DNA from: Acidimicrobiia bacterium
GTDB taxonomy: Bacteria; Actinomycetota; Acidimicrobiia; Spongiisociales; ZC4RG35
Length of the DNA: 48,570 nucleotides
Assembly: GCA_012270885.1 (NCBI GenBank)
Contig: JAAXHN010000009.1
Span: 1-48,570, forward strand
Direction of reading: 5' to 3'
The notes beneath the pieces were generated by a model. That model did not search any database, was not told where the DNA came from, and saw only the letters and a program-made list of their open reading frames with translations. This document shows positions 18,575 to 27,775 of the stretch, in pieces. Both the position numbers and the translations under genes were made by a program. Numbering within the stretch: the stretch's first letter is position 1; each line of letters opens with the position of its first letter.

Positions 18575-21493
18575 ATGTTCTTTCCGGTAGGCACCAACCG
18601 CCAACAACAACCGCCCCGCCGCCGCCGTTTTGTCTGGGTGTTCACGGGTATCGCCCTTCTCTACGGGACTTTCGCCGCCCTTTCGCGAGTCTGGACCGAT
18701 TATTTGTGGTTCTCCTCGGTGGACCAGACGGGGGTCTGGTGGATCCGGTGGGTTTGGCTGGCCGCGCTGGGTCTCCTGGGGGCGATCGTCGTCTTCGGGG
18801 TGATCTGGGGGAACATGCGGCTCGCCCGGTATCTGTCGGTGCGTTACGCATCGTTCAGCACCGTCCCCGAGGACCCGGCCGTGGCGCAGATACGGCAGGC
18901 CGTGGGCGCCAGGGTGGGGCTCCTGGAGTGGGCGGCGGCCATCGGCTCGGCGGTGGTGCTCGGACTGGGAGTCTCCGCCTGGCGGGACCAGGCGCTGCTC
19001 TTTTTGAACTCCGAGCCGTTCGGCATCCCCGATCCCCAGTTCGGTTTGGACCTGGCCTTCTACATGTTCCGGCTTCCGCTCTGGTCGACCCTGGTGAGTT
19101 GGCTGACCGGGGTGGCGATAGCGGCCCTGATCACCGTGGCATTGAGCTATTTCGCGCTGGGGGCGGTCAAATTCCCGGCGCGCCGCCTCCCGAGATTCGA
19201 CACCCAGGCCAAGGCGCATCTCTCGGCGCTGGCGGCCGTGATCGCCATCCTGCGGGCTTTCTCCTATCGGATCGACACCTACCAGTTGCTGTACTCGGAC
19301 AACAACGTGTTCGGCGCCGGATACGCCGACATCAATGCCCGGTTGCCCGCCCTCAACCTGCTGATCGCGGTCTCGGTCTTCTCCGCCATCCTGTTCGTTA
19401 TCAACATCTGGCGCCGGGGTTGGGTGCTGGTGGCGGTGTCGGTGGCCGCCTGGGTATTCGTCTCCCTGGCCGCCGGGGTGGCCTATCCCGCCATCGTCCA
19501 GCGCTTCCAGGTCCAGCCCAACGAGTTGGTGAGGGAGGGACCGTACATAGAGCGCAACATCGCCGCCACCCGGGCCGCCTATGGCCTGGACTCGGTGGAT
19601 GTGAGGCCCTTCGAAGCCTCCTTCGAACTCGATGCCTCCGACATTGCCCGGAACGCTCCCACCGTCGACAACATCCGACTCTGGGATCCGGATGTCCTAA
19701 ACCGCACCTACCAGCAACTTCAGGAGATCCGCACCTACTACCGGGTGGATCACGTGGACACCGACCGTTACCCGATCGGCGGCACCGACACCCAGGTGAT
19801 GCTGGCGCTTCGCGAGCTGGACGAGCCCAATATCCCCGCCCAGGACTGGCAGAACCAGAGGCTGGTCTACACCCACGGGTTCGGGTCGGTGCTAAGCCCC
19901 GCCAACGTGGTGGCGGTTGACGGCCAGCCGGACTTTTTGCTGCGGGACATACCGCCGCAGACCACCGAGCCCATCCTGGAGTTGACCGAACCCCGCATCT
20001 ACTTCGGAGAGACCTACGAGCGCGACCGTCCGGTTATCGTGCGGTCGGGCGCCCAACCCCAGGAGATCGACTTTCCCGCCAGCGAAGAGGGAGTGGGAGC
20101 GGCGGACAACCGCTACAACGACTACGAGGGAGATGCGGGAGTGGAGATCGCGGGGATACTCCACCGATTGGCCTTCGCCCTCCGCTACGGGGATCTGAAC
20201 ATCCTGATCTCCAGCCAGATCAACCCCGACAGCCGGGTCCTGATGCAGCGCAACATCCAGAGCCGGGTGGAGACGGTCGCGCCCTTCCTGGTGGCCGACG
20301 CCGATCCCTACCCGGTGGTGCTGGACGGCCGGATCATCTGGGTGGTCGACATGTACGCCATAAGCGAGAACTACCCCTACTCCCAGCCGATCGGGGTGGG
20401 GCTGAGAGGCTTCGACACCGCCCGTCTCTCCAGCTTTTCCAAGCTCCCCCTCTCGGGGTTCAACTACATAAGGAACTCGGTGAAGGCCACGGTCGACGCC
20501 TTCGACGGCACCATCAGGCTGTACGTGGTGGACGAGACCGACCCGCTGGTGGCCGCTTGGCGGAGGGTCTACCCGGACCTGTTCGCGGACCAGAGCGAGA
20601 TACCCGAAGGACTCCGGGAGCACTTCCGCTATCCGCAGGATCTGTTCAAGATCCAGAGCGAGTTGTACCTCGATTACCACATGGTGGACGTGACCCAGTT
20701 CTTCCAGCGCAATGACGCCTGGTCGATTCCCTCCGATCCCTCCACCATCCGGCGCATCGAACTGCTGCGGGGCGATTTGATCGGCGGGCCGGACGGATCC
20801 ATCGTCCAGTATCTGCGGGAGATGCTTCCCTACTACCTGTTGATGACCCTTCCCGGTGAGGAAGGGACCTCCTATGTGCTGCTCCAACCCTACAACCCCC
20901 TGGAGAAGCCCAACATGTCCGCCTTCCTGATAGCCGACTCGACGCCCGACCGCTACGGACGGCTCATCGACTACCGGATGCCCCCGGGCTCGCTCGTGGA
21001 GGGCACCGGGCAGGTGGGCAACCGGATCGACCAGGACGATGAGATCTCCCAGCAGTTCACTCTCTGGCGAGGCCAGGGTTCCTCGGTGGTGCTGGGCGAC
21101 ATGCTGGTGGTGCCGATCGGCGAGTCGGTCCTGTACGTACAGCCCGTGTACCTGGAGGCCGAGCAGGGAGGACTCCCCGAGTTCCGCCGGGTGGTGGTCG
21201 TGCACGGCGACGACATCGAATGGGACGACACCCTCGATGGAGCCCTGACCAAGATCTTCGGGTCGGCCGACCTGGCGGCTCCCGCTCCACAGGATGAGCC
21301 GGATGACCCGGGGGCCCCTCCCGCGGAGGAGACGGCGCCTCTGCCGAGTACGGTGAGGGACCTGCTGTCGGAGGCCTCCGACGCTTTCGACCGGGCGAAC
21401 GACGCGCTCAGGTCGGGGGACCTAGCCGAGTACCAGAGGCTCATCGAAGAGGCCGCCCGACTGGTGGAGAGGGCGCTGAGCACCACCGGCTGA
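18575..21493 (+). CDS. UPF0182 family membrane protein
   Basis: N-terminal TM region (FVWVFTGIALLYGTFAALSRVWTDYLWFSSVDQTGVWW) and long UPF0182-like soluble part (LPYYLLMTLPGEEGTSYVLLQPYNPLEKPNMSAFLIADSTPDRYGRL). Confidence 0.92.
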   Translation: MFFPVGTNRQQQPPRRRRFVWVFTGIALLYGTFAALSRVWTDYLWFSSVDQTGVWWIRWVWLAALGLLGAIVVFGVIWGNMRLARYLSVRYASFSTVPEDPAVAQIRQAVGARVGLLEWAAAIGSAVVLGLGVSAWRDQALLFLNSEPFGIPDPQFGLDLAFYMFRLPLWSTLVSWLTGVAIAALITVALSYFALGAVKFPARRLPRFDTQAKAHLSALAAVIAILRAFSYRIDTYQLLYSDNNVFGAGYADINARLPALNLLIAVSVFSAILFVINIWRRGWVLVAVSVAAWVFVSLAAGVAYPAIVQRFQVQPNELVREGPYIERNIAATRAAYGLDSVDVRPFEASFELDASDIARNAPTVDNIRLWDPDVLNRTYQQLQEIRTYYRVDHVDTDRYPIGGTDTQVMLALRELDEPNIPAQDWQNQRLVYTHGFGSVLSPANVVAVDGQPDFLLRDIPPQTTEPILELTEPRIYFGETYERDRPVIVRSGAQPQEIDFPASEEGVGAADNRYNDYEGDAGVEIAGILHRLAFALRYGDLNILISSQINPDSRVLMQRNIQSRVETVAPFLVADADPYPVVLDGRIIWVVDMYAISENYPYSQPIGVGLRGFDTARLSSFSKLPLSGFNYIRNSVKATVDAFDGTIRLYVVDETDPLVAAWRRVYPDLFADQSEIPEGLREHFRYPQDLFKIQSELYLDYHMVDVTQFFQRNDAWSIPSDPSTIRRIELLRGDLIGGPDGSIVQYLREMLPYYLLMTLPGEEGTSYVLLQPYNPLEKPNMSAFLIADSTPDRYGRLIDYRMPPGSLVEGTGQVGNRIDQDDEISQQFTLWRGQGSSVVLGDMLVVPIGESVLYVQPVYLEAEQGGLPEFRRVVVVHGDDIEWDDTLDGALTKIFGSADLAAPAPQDEPDDPGAPPAEETAPLPSTVRDLLSEASDAFDRANDALRSGDLAEYQRLIEEAARLVERALSTTG

Positions 21494-21507
21494 GCGCCGA
21501 TTCGGGG

Positions 21508-21536
21508 TTGCAAACCTCCGAGGCAGCCTCTATCAT
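21508..21536 (+). promoter_or_regulatory. Predicted sigma-70-type promoter of the tRNA gene
   Basis: TTGCAA - 17 bp - TATCAT, 12 nt before the tRNA 5' end. Confidence 0.6.
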
Positions 21537-21548
21537 CAACCCACACAC

Positions 21549-21625
<77 letters not shown>

Positions 21626-21651
21626 AACCGAGGCTCGTGCTTGGCATCCCC

Positions 21652-21869
21652 TCAGGATTGCCAGGTGGCCACCCGTGACTCGAGCGCTTCAAGGAATTCC
21701 TCAGTGTTAGAGAAGAGACCGTCCGGCCAGCGGCGTAGTCACCTGTAGGGTTGGGAGGCACCCCCATGTAGGCGTCCAGGTCGGCCAGGCTTGGCGCCTC
21801 AGCCTCAGTTGTGGAGCCTGGCTCGGCAACCTCCCTCTCAATGCGTTCCAACGATAGCCATGCGACCAC
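21652..21869 (-). pseudogene. Possible frameshifted small ORF of unknown function
   Basis: MVAWLSLERIEREVAEPGSTTEAEAPSLADLDAYMGVPPNPTGD reads well in one frame; a protein-like tail DGLFSNTEEFLEALESRVATWQS* lies in another frame downstream. Confidence 0.3.
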
Positions 21870-21904
21870 GGACCGGGCCCCGGCACTCCGGTACGCTTGC
21901 AGCT

Positions 21905-22450
21905 ATGAGCGATGGGCCGATGGCGAACAGTTACTGGGTTGTCCCGGGCCGTTTCGCAGCCGGAGAGTATCCGGGCCATCCTAACCCTCGGGTCGCCGCT
22001 GCCAGGGTGCGAACTCTGCTTCGGGCGGGCATAGATCACTTCATCGACCTGACCACGGAAAGGGACTGGCTGGAGCCCTACGCGGGGATCGCAGGGCGGG
22101 AAGGCCGGCGACTCGGCATGAAGGTGGTGTATGAGCGGCGTCCCATAGTCGATATGAGGGTGCCCCGCACTCCACGGGAGACCGCAGGCATCCTCGACGC
22201 CATCGACGCGGCGTTGGATGACGGCAAGATTGTCTACCTGCACTGCTGGGGAGGCGTCGGCCGGACCGGCACGTTGGTCGGCTGCTGGCTGGTCCGCCAC
22301 GGCAGGACGGGAGAGGAGGCCCTGGCACAGGTGGCGGAGTGGTGGCGGGGAGTGGACAAGGCGTATCGCCTCCCAAACTCGCCCCAGACCCCCGAGCAGT
22401 GCGCGTACGTCCGCAACTGGACCGAACAGGCCGGGTTTCGCCGCCAATGA
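21905..22450 (+). CDS. Protein-tyrosine/dual-specificity phosphatase family protein
   Basis: P-loop YLHCWGGVGRTGTLVGCWLVR (HCX5R); start at ATG 21905. Confidence 0.85.
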   Translation: MSDGPMANSYWVVPGRFAAGEYPGHPNPRVAAARVRTLLRAGIDHFIDLTTERDWLEPYAGIAGREGRRLGMKVVYERRPIVDMRVPRTPRETAGILDAIDAALDDGKIVYLHCWGGVGRTGTLVGCWLVRHGRTGEEALAQVAEWWRGVDKAYRLPNSPQTPEQCAYVRNWTEQAGFRRQ

Positions 22451-22651
22451 AGGAGCCTGGGAGGAACCGCCGGCACGACCTTGAGCGCTGAGGGGATTCG
22501 TCATGTTGTTTGGGGGTGGGGTTGCACGCCGCTCTCCCCTTCCCGGCGCCGTGGTGGGTGCAGGACCGCACGTCGGGTCTTGACGGTCCCTGCGACGGCT
22601 TCTTTGCCGGCGTTGGCTTTATTTGCCTCTGGATCTCCTTCGATTTGTTGG

Positions 22652-23030
22652 TTATGGAAGGTCCTCTGGGGTATTCCAGATTCCCACTAGCTGGACTCGA
22701 AGTATCGATGCTCCAAGGTTCTCAGGGAAAACTGCAACCACTTTGTCAACGCCAGTCGCCGATGGTGTGAGAACAGCCTGAAATCGCTGTTCGTAAGCAG
22801 CTTCTCCGATTTGTCGGGTCAACCGGTATTCATCGCGGATCAAATCCTGCCATTCGATCCCAAGCTGGTCGAGGGTGCAGAGATCGGTTAGGTCCAGCAC
22901 TCGGCCCACTTCGACGTCGATGCGCCACAACTCCCTGGGGAGGATCTGTCCGAGAGGAACCTGCTGCCGGAAGGCGTTCCGTTTCAGTTCAGCAGAGGCG
23001 CATTCTCGAGCTGTTGGATAGACCTGACGG
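22652..23030 (-). pseudogene. RES-domain (toxin-like) protein, N-terminally truncated
   Basis: VYPTARECASAELKRNAFRQQVPLGQILPRELWRIDVEVGRVLDLTDLCTLDQLGIEW...FQAVLTPSATGVDKVVAVFPENLGASILRV matches RES C-terminal pattern. No start codon or N-terminal Arg/GRWN-type motif before arsC. Confidence 0.6.
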
Positions 23031-23085
23031 AGTGGTGGTTGTTCTCTTGGTGGTTCTGGGGCTGTAACCGACTCGGCAGGTCGGA

Positions 23086-23493
23086 TCACGAGACCGGTTC
23101 GATGTCCAGATCGGCCAGGAGGCCTCGCACCCGTTGTTCGAGGTCGTCGCGGATGGGACGGATCTCCTCCATGGTGCGGTCGGCGGGGTCGTCCACCTCC
23201 CAGTCGAGATAGCGCTTCCCCGGGTAGATGGGGCAGGCGTCGCCGCACCCCATGGTCACCACCACGTCGGCGGCCCGGACGATCTCGTCCGACCACGGCC
23301 GGGGGATCTCTTCTGTGATGTTGATCCCCTTCTCCAGCATGGCCTGGGCGGCGGCGTGGTTGATTTCCTGTGCGGGCTCCGACCCGCCGCTGAACACCTC
23401 GACCCTTCCTCCGGCCAGCAACTGCATGAACCCGGCCGCCATCTGTGACCGTCCGGCATTGTGCAGACAAAGGAATAGGACGCTGGGGTTCAA
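23086..23493 (-). CDS. arsC: Arsenate reductase / low-MW phosphatase-like ArsC
   Basis: SVLFLCLHNAGRSQMAAGFM (CX5R loop), PRPWSDEIVRAADVVVTMGCGDACPIYPGKRYLDWEVDDPAD. Confidence 0.93.
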   Translation of the reverse strand: MNPSVLFLCLHNAGRSQMAAGFMQLLAGGRVEVFSGGSEPAQEINHAAAQAMLEKGINITEEIPRPWSDEIVRAADVVVTMGCGDACPIYPGKRYLDWEVDDPADRTMEEIRPIRDDLEQRVRGLLADLDIEPVS

Positions 23494-23588
23494 GGGAGTG
23501 TCGGAAGGAATCGCGGCCCCATGGTATGACTTTTGGCGCCGGACGGCTCTCCAATATGATTCGAAACCAGAGGAATGAAGAGTATCGG

Positions 23589-24479
23589 ATGCTTGAACTG
23601 AGCCGACTTTCCAAGCGTTACGGGGCGGTCGTGGCTCTCGACGAGTGCAGCTTCAGGGTGGAGCGGGGACGGATGCTCGGCTTTCTCGGACCCAACGGGG
23701 CGGGAAAGACCACCGCCATGCGCTCGGTTTTCAACCTGGTCAGCCTCGATGGGGGGTCGGTCACCTGGAGGGGAAGGCCGGTGGGACAGACCGAGCGCCT
23801 GCATTTCGGTTACATGCCCGAGCAGCGAGGCCTCTACCCGAAGATGAAGATCGGCAAACAACTCACCTATCTGGGACGAATCCACGGCATGACCGGTGCC
23901 GAGGCCGGCGCGACGGCTGAGCGGTGGCTGGAGGAACTGGGACTATCCGACCGGATCGGGGATCCTCTGGAGAAGCTGTCACACGGGAACCAGCAGCGGG
24001 TACAGTTGGCGGCCGCCCTGATTCATGATCCCGAACTCCTGGTGCTGGACGAGCCGTTCAGCGGACTGGACCCCTTCGGGGTGGAAACCATGTCGGAGAT
24101 CCTCCGTTCCCGGGCCGCGGCAGGCGCGGCGGTGGTGTTCTCCAGCCACCAGTTGGACATGGTGGAGGACCTCTGCCAGGACGTGGCGATCATCCACCAG
24201 GGCAGGGTGGTCATGGGAGGGGAGGTCCGCCGACTCAAGATGGACTCTCCCTACTGGGTGATCGAGATGGAGATGAGGGCCGTAGACACCGGGCGTCTGA
24301 GTCGGCTCGAATCGGTGGTCTCGGTGGACTTCGACGGGTATCGGCACCGGATCGTCGTCCGGAAGGGAGGAGATTTGAGCGATCTTGTCTCCCGGCTCGA
24401 CCTGGGCGGCGACGTCCGCCACTTTACCTTCTCCGCACCCTCTCTGTCGGAACTCTTCCGTGAGGCGGTGACGGGATGA
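23589..24479 (+). CDS. ABC transporter ATP-binding protein (NatA-like)
   Basis: GFLGPNGAGKTTAMR, LSHGNQQRVQLAAALIHDPELLVLDEPFSGLDP; start at ATG 23589. Confidence 0.92.
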   Translation: MLELSRLSKRYGAVVALDECSFRVERGRMLGFLGPNGAGKTTAMRSVFNLVSLDGGSVTWRGRPVGQTERLHFGYMPEQRGLYPKMKIGKQLTYLGRIHGMTGAEAGATAERWLEELGLSDRIGDPLEKLSHGNQQRVQLAAALIHDPELLVLDEPFSGLDPFGVETMSEILRSRAAAGAAVVFSSHQLDMVEDLCQDVAIIHQGRVVMGGEVRRLKMDSPYWVIEMEMRAVDTGRLSRLESVVSVDFDGYRHRIVVRKGGDLSDLVSRLDLGGDVRHFTFSAPSLSELFREAVTG

Positions 24480-25672
24480 CGTCCTGGCAGGCGATCCGGC
24501 TGGTCATGGGACGCGAGATCCGGGAGCGGTCCCGGTCGGGAGCCTTCATCGTCTCGGTGGCGATCACGTTGCTTTTGGTGGCGGCCGTCCTATTCCTGCC
24601 GCTGATCTTCGCCGATGACGATGTGCGTTACGAGGTGGGGGTGGTGGGCGACGGAAATCAGGTGGTGATCGACGCGGCGGTGGCGCTGGCCAATCCCCCC
24701 GGAAGGGAGGTGAGGACGACGATCGAAGTGGTTCCCTTCGCCACCCGGGAAGCGGCCGAGAGAGCCGCCGACACCGAGGAAGTGGACGGTGTGTTGATGG
24801 ACGGCATGCAGATAGTGGTCCGGGGGGCGGGAGGCGAAGCGGGCGGCGCCCTCGAGTCCCTTCTCCAGCGGGGCGCCCGCTCGGTTCAGATCGAGAGCCT
24901 GGTCGCCTCCGGGGCAGGAGAAGTGGTGGACATTCTCACCTCCCAGCCACTCGAGGTGAGATCTCTGTCGGGCGCCGACGCCGAGGAGAACAGCGGACGT
25001 TCGCTTATTGCCTTCGGGGGGCTGATGCTGCTCTACATGGCGGTGCTTCTCTACGGATCGCTGATCCTGTCGGGCGTTACCGAGGAGAAGACCAACCGGG
25101 TGGTCGAGGTGCTGCTGGCCGCCTTCGAACCCTGGCAACTGCTGGCGGGAAAGATCCTGGGAATCGGAATGCTGGGACTGTTCCAGTTCGTTGGCACGGT
25201 GGTGATCGCTCTGGTGGGAATCAACCTGACCGGCGTCGTGGACCTGCCGGCGTTCCCGGTCGACAGCATCCTGGTGCTGGTGCTCTGGTTCATCCTCGGG
25301 TACTCCCTGTTCGCGGTGATGTTCGGCGCGGCGGGCGCTCTCGTCTCCCGGGCGGAGGACGCCCAGACCGTGGTGGCACCGATCTCCCTGGTAGCGGTGG
25401 CCGGGTTCTTCATCGCCATCCAGGCCGTGAGCAATCCCACCAGCACCCTGTCGGTGGTGACCACCTTCATCCCGCCCACGGCCCCCTTCGTGGCCCCGGT
25501 GCGCTTCGCCTTCCAGGCGATCCCCCTCTGGCAGATGGCGCTATCCGTGGCGTTGATGGTCCTCACCCTTGCGGTGACAACCCGCCTGGCGGGCCGGGTG
25601 TACCTGGGCGGGTTGCTACGTTTCGGAAGCAGGGTAGGGATCAGAGAGGCATTCCGCTCGGCCGAACTCTAA
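24476..25672 (+). CDS. ABC-2 type transporter permease (NatB-like)
   Basis: Overlaps natA-like gene by 4 bp; LYGSLILSGVTEEKTNRVVEVLLAAFEPWQLLAGKILGIGMLGLFQ. Confidence 0.9.
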   Translation: MTSWQAIRLVMGREIRERSRSGAFIVSVAITLLLVAAVLFLPLIFADDDVRYEVGVVGDGNQVVIDAAVALANPPGREVRTTIEVVPFATREAAERAADTEEVDGVLMDGMQIVVRGAGGEAGGALESLLQRGARSVQIESLVASGAGEVVDILTSQPLEVRSLSGADAEENSGRSLIAFGGLMLLYMAVLLYGSLILSGVTEEKTNRVVEVLLAAFEPWQLLAGKILGIGMLGLFQFVGTVVIALVGINLTGVVDLPAFPVDSILVLVLWFILGYSLFAVMFGAAGALVSRAEDAQTVVAPISLVAVAGFFIAIQAVSNPTSTLSVVTTFIPPTAPFVAPVRFAFQAIPLWQMALSVALMVLTLAVTTRLAGRVYLGGLLRFGSRVGIREAFRSAEL

Positions 25673-25759
25673 GCAAGCCCTTCTTTCGTGTAATTTCGGT
25701 GGGGAGGGCATCGCTGGAGGGAGGTTCCTCGAGCCGGTCCCCAAACCCAAGGAGCAGAT

Positions 25760-26905
25760 ATGCCGTTCTCCGAAGAGCACCAGATGTTTCGCCAAGTGGT
25801 CCGCCGGTTCGTGGAGGAGGAGATCAATCCCCGGGTCGACGGATGGGAGGAGGCCGGTGAGATGCCCTTGCACGAGGTGTTCGCCCAGATGGCCGACCTG
25901 GGCTTCTTGGGGTTGGAGTACGAGCCCGCCTACGGAGGGCAGGGTGCCGACCATCTCTTTACCGTGGTTCTGGCGGAGGAACTGGGACGGGCCGATCACG
26001 GGGCGATGGGGATGGCGGTGGGAGTGCAGACGGACATGGCCACCCCCTCTCTAGGGGAGCACGGATCCGAGGACCTGAAGCGGCGTTATCTGGCGCCGGC
26101 GCTCCGGGGCGAGATGGTGACCTCCATCGCGGTCACCGAGCCAGACGCCGGATCGGACGTGGCCGCCATCAAGACCCGGGCCGTCCGGGACGGGAACGAA
26201 TGGATCATCAACGGATCGAAGATGTACATAACCAACGGCCTGCAGGCCGACTGGCTGTGCCTCCTGGCCAGGACCTCCGACGAGGGCGGGTACGCGGGGA
26301 TGAGCCAGATCCTGGTCCCCACCGACGTGGCGGGCTTCGAGGTCTCCCGAAAGCTCGACAAGCTGGGGATGCGGGCCTCGGACACGGGCCTTCTGACCTT
26401 CACGGACATGGCGGTCCCGGTCTCCAACACCATCGGCGAGGTGGGGAAGGGTTTCCAGCAGCAGATGTCGCAGTTCGTGGTGGAGCGGATGTGGGCGGCC
26501 TATTCGGCGGTCGGATCCTGTGAGAGGGCGTTGGAACGGACCGCCCGGTACCTCCGGGAGCGGAAAGTGTTTGGAAAGCCCCTCCTAGCTCACCAGTACA
26601 TCAGCTACCGGTTGGCTGAGCTCTCGGCCGAGCTAGATCTTCTGCGCCACTACAACTACGCCACCGCCGAGGCACACATGGGGGGAGAAGACCCCACCAA
26701 GTTCGCCACCATCGCCAAGCTCAAGTCGGGGAGGCTCATGCGGGAGACCGCCGATTGGGTGCTCCAGTTCCACGGGGGGATCGGTTACATGGAGGAGACA
26801 TGGACCGCCCGGTTCTTCCGCGACAGCCGCCTGGGCTCGATCGGCGGCGGTTCCGACGAGACCATGCTGGGGGTGCTGTCCCGCATCGACGGCTTTCAAG
26901 CTTAG
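25760..26905 (+). CDS. Acyl-CoA dehydrogenase
   Basis: AVTEPDAGSDVAAIKTRA, GSKMYITNG, QFHGGIGYMEE, FRDSRLGSIGGGSDE. Confidence 0.95.
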   Translation: MPFSEEHQMFRQVVRRFVEEEINPRVDGWEEAGEMPLHEVFAQMADLGFLGLEYEPAYGGQGADHLFTVVLAEELGRADHGAMGMAVGVQTDMATPSLGEHGSEDLKRRYLAPALRGEMVTSIAVTEPDAGSDVAAIKTRAVRDGNEWIINGSKMYITNGLQADWLCLLARTSDEGGYAGMSQILVPTDVAGFEVSRKLDKLGMRASDTGLLTFTDMAVPVSNTIGEVGKGFQQQMSQFVVERMWAAYSAVGSCERALERTARYLRERKVFGKPLLAHQYISYRLAELSAELDLLRHYNYATAEAHMGGEDPTKFATIAKLKSGRLMRETADWVLQFHGGIGYMEETWTARFFRDSRLGSIGGGSDETMLGVLSRIDGFQA

Positions 26906-26963
26906 GAGGGATCTCTCCTGTATGTTTCGGAGTGACATTCCCTGATTTCCAAGGAGGTTGCGA

Positions 26964-27413
26964 GTGGGAGCGATAACCGGCCACCATCACACGGGGATAC
27001 AGGTCACCGATCTGGACAGGTCTTTGCGGTTCTACCGGGACTTGCTGGGGTTGGAAGTGGTCCATGTGTGGAATCGCCAGGCGCCCTATATCGAGGAGTT
27101 GTTGGGGTATCCCGGCGTTGATATGCACGGGGTGGTGATGCGGATGCCCAACTCCGACAGTGTCCTCGAGATCCTGGAGTATCGCAACGTGGAGCGCAAA
27201 GCCATCGACCCGGGCACCGCCAATCCCGGCACGGCCCATGTCGCCTTCCGGGTGGACGACTGCGACGCGCTGTACGAGGAGTTGACGCAGAAGGGGGTCA
27301 AGTCGGTCTCGGCGCCCGTCACGCCCACCATCGGTCCCAACAAGGGAGGAAGGACGGTGCTGATGCTCGATCCCGACGGCTTTCGAGTTGAACTCCTCCA
27401 GGCACCGCAGTGA
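26964..27413 (+). CDS. VOC family (glyoxalase/bleomycin-resistance-like) protein
   Basis: [43 protein letters not shown] start preceded by AAGGAGG. Confidence 0.88.
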   Translation: MGAITGHHHTGIQVTDLDRSLRFYRDLLGLEVVHVWNRQAPYIEELLGYPGVDMHGVVMRMPNSDSVLEILEYRNVERKAIDPGTANPGTAHVAFRVDDCDALYEELTQKGVKSVSAPVTPTIGPNKGGRTVLMLDPDGFRVELLQAPQ

Positions 27414-27700
27414 CGGGTTCCAAGGTCCTCCTGACCGAAGAGGAGATCGCCAGCTTGCTGGAGGCCCATCCGGGCTGGCGGCGGGATAGGGAGGTGTTGC
27501 GGCGGTCCTATGAGTTCTCCGACTTCCGGGCCGCATTCGCTTTCATGACCCATGTGGCGCTGATAGCAGAGCGCCTGTTCCATCACCCGGAGTGGTCGAA
27601 CGTCTACAACCGGGTGGAGTTGGCGATCACCAGCCACGATGTGGGCGGGCTCACCTCCCGGGACCGCCGTTTCGTGGAAAAGGTGGACGCAATCAGTTGA
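27410..27700 (+). CDS. 4a-hydroxytetrahydrobiopterin dehydratase (PCD)
   Basis: [55 protein letters not shown]. Confidence 0.9.
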   Translation: MTGSKVLLTEEEIASLLEAHPGWRRDREVLRRSYEFSDFRAAFAFMTHVALIAERLFHHPEWSNVYNRVELAITSHDVGGLTSRDRRFVEKVDAIS

Positions 27701-27775
27701 ACGAGGTTCGGCATCCCGAACCGAAGTCCCGCAGAGTGGTACGCTTTCGGTGCCAGACGGGACGAGGGCATCGCG

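Noticed and set aside
19892-21205. 437-aa antisense ORF in the UPF0182 gene
   Set aside because: His/Val/Gly-rich antisense translation without motifs.
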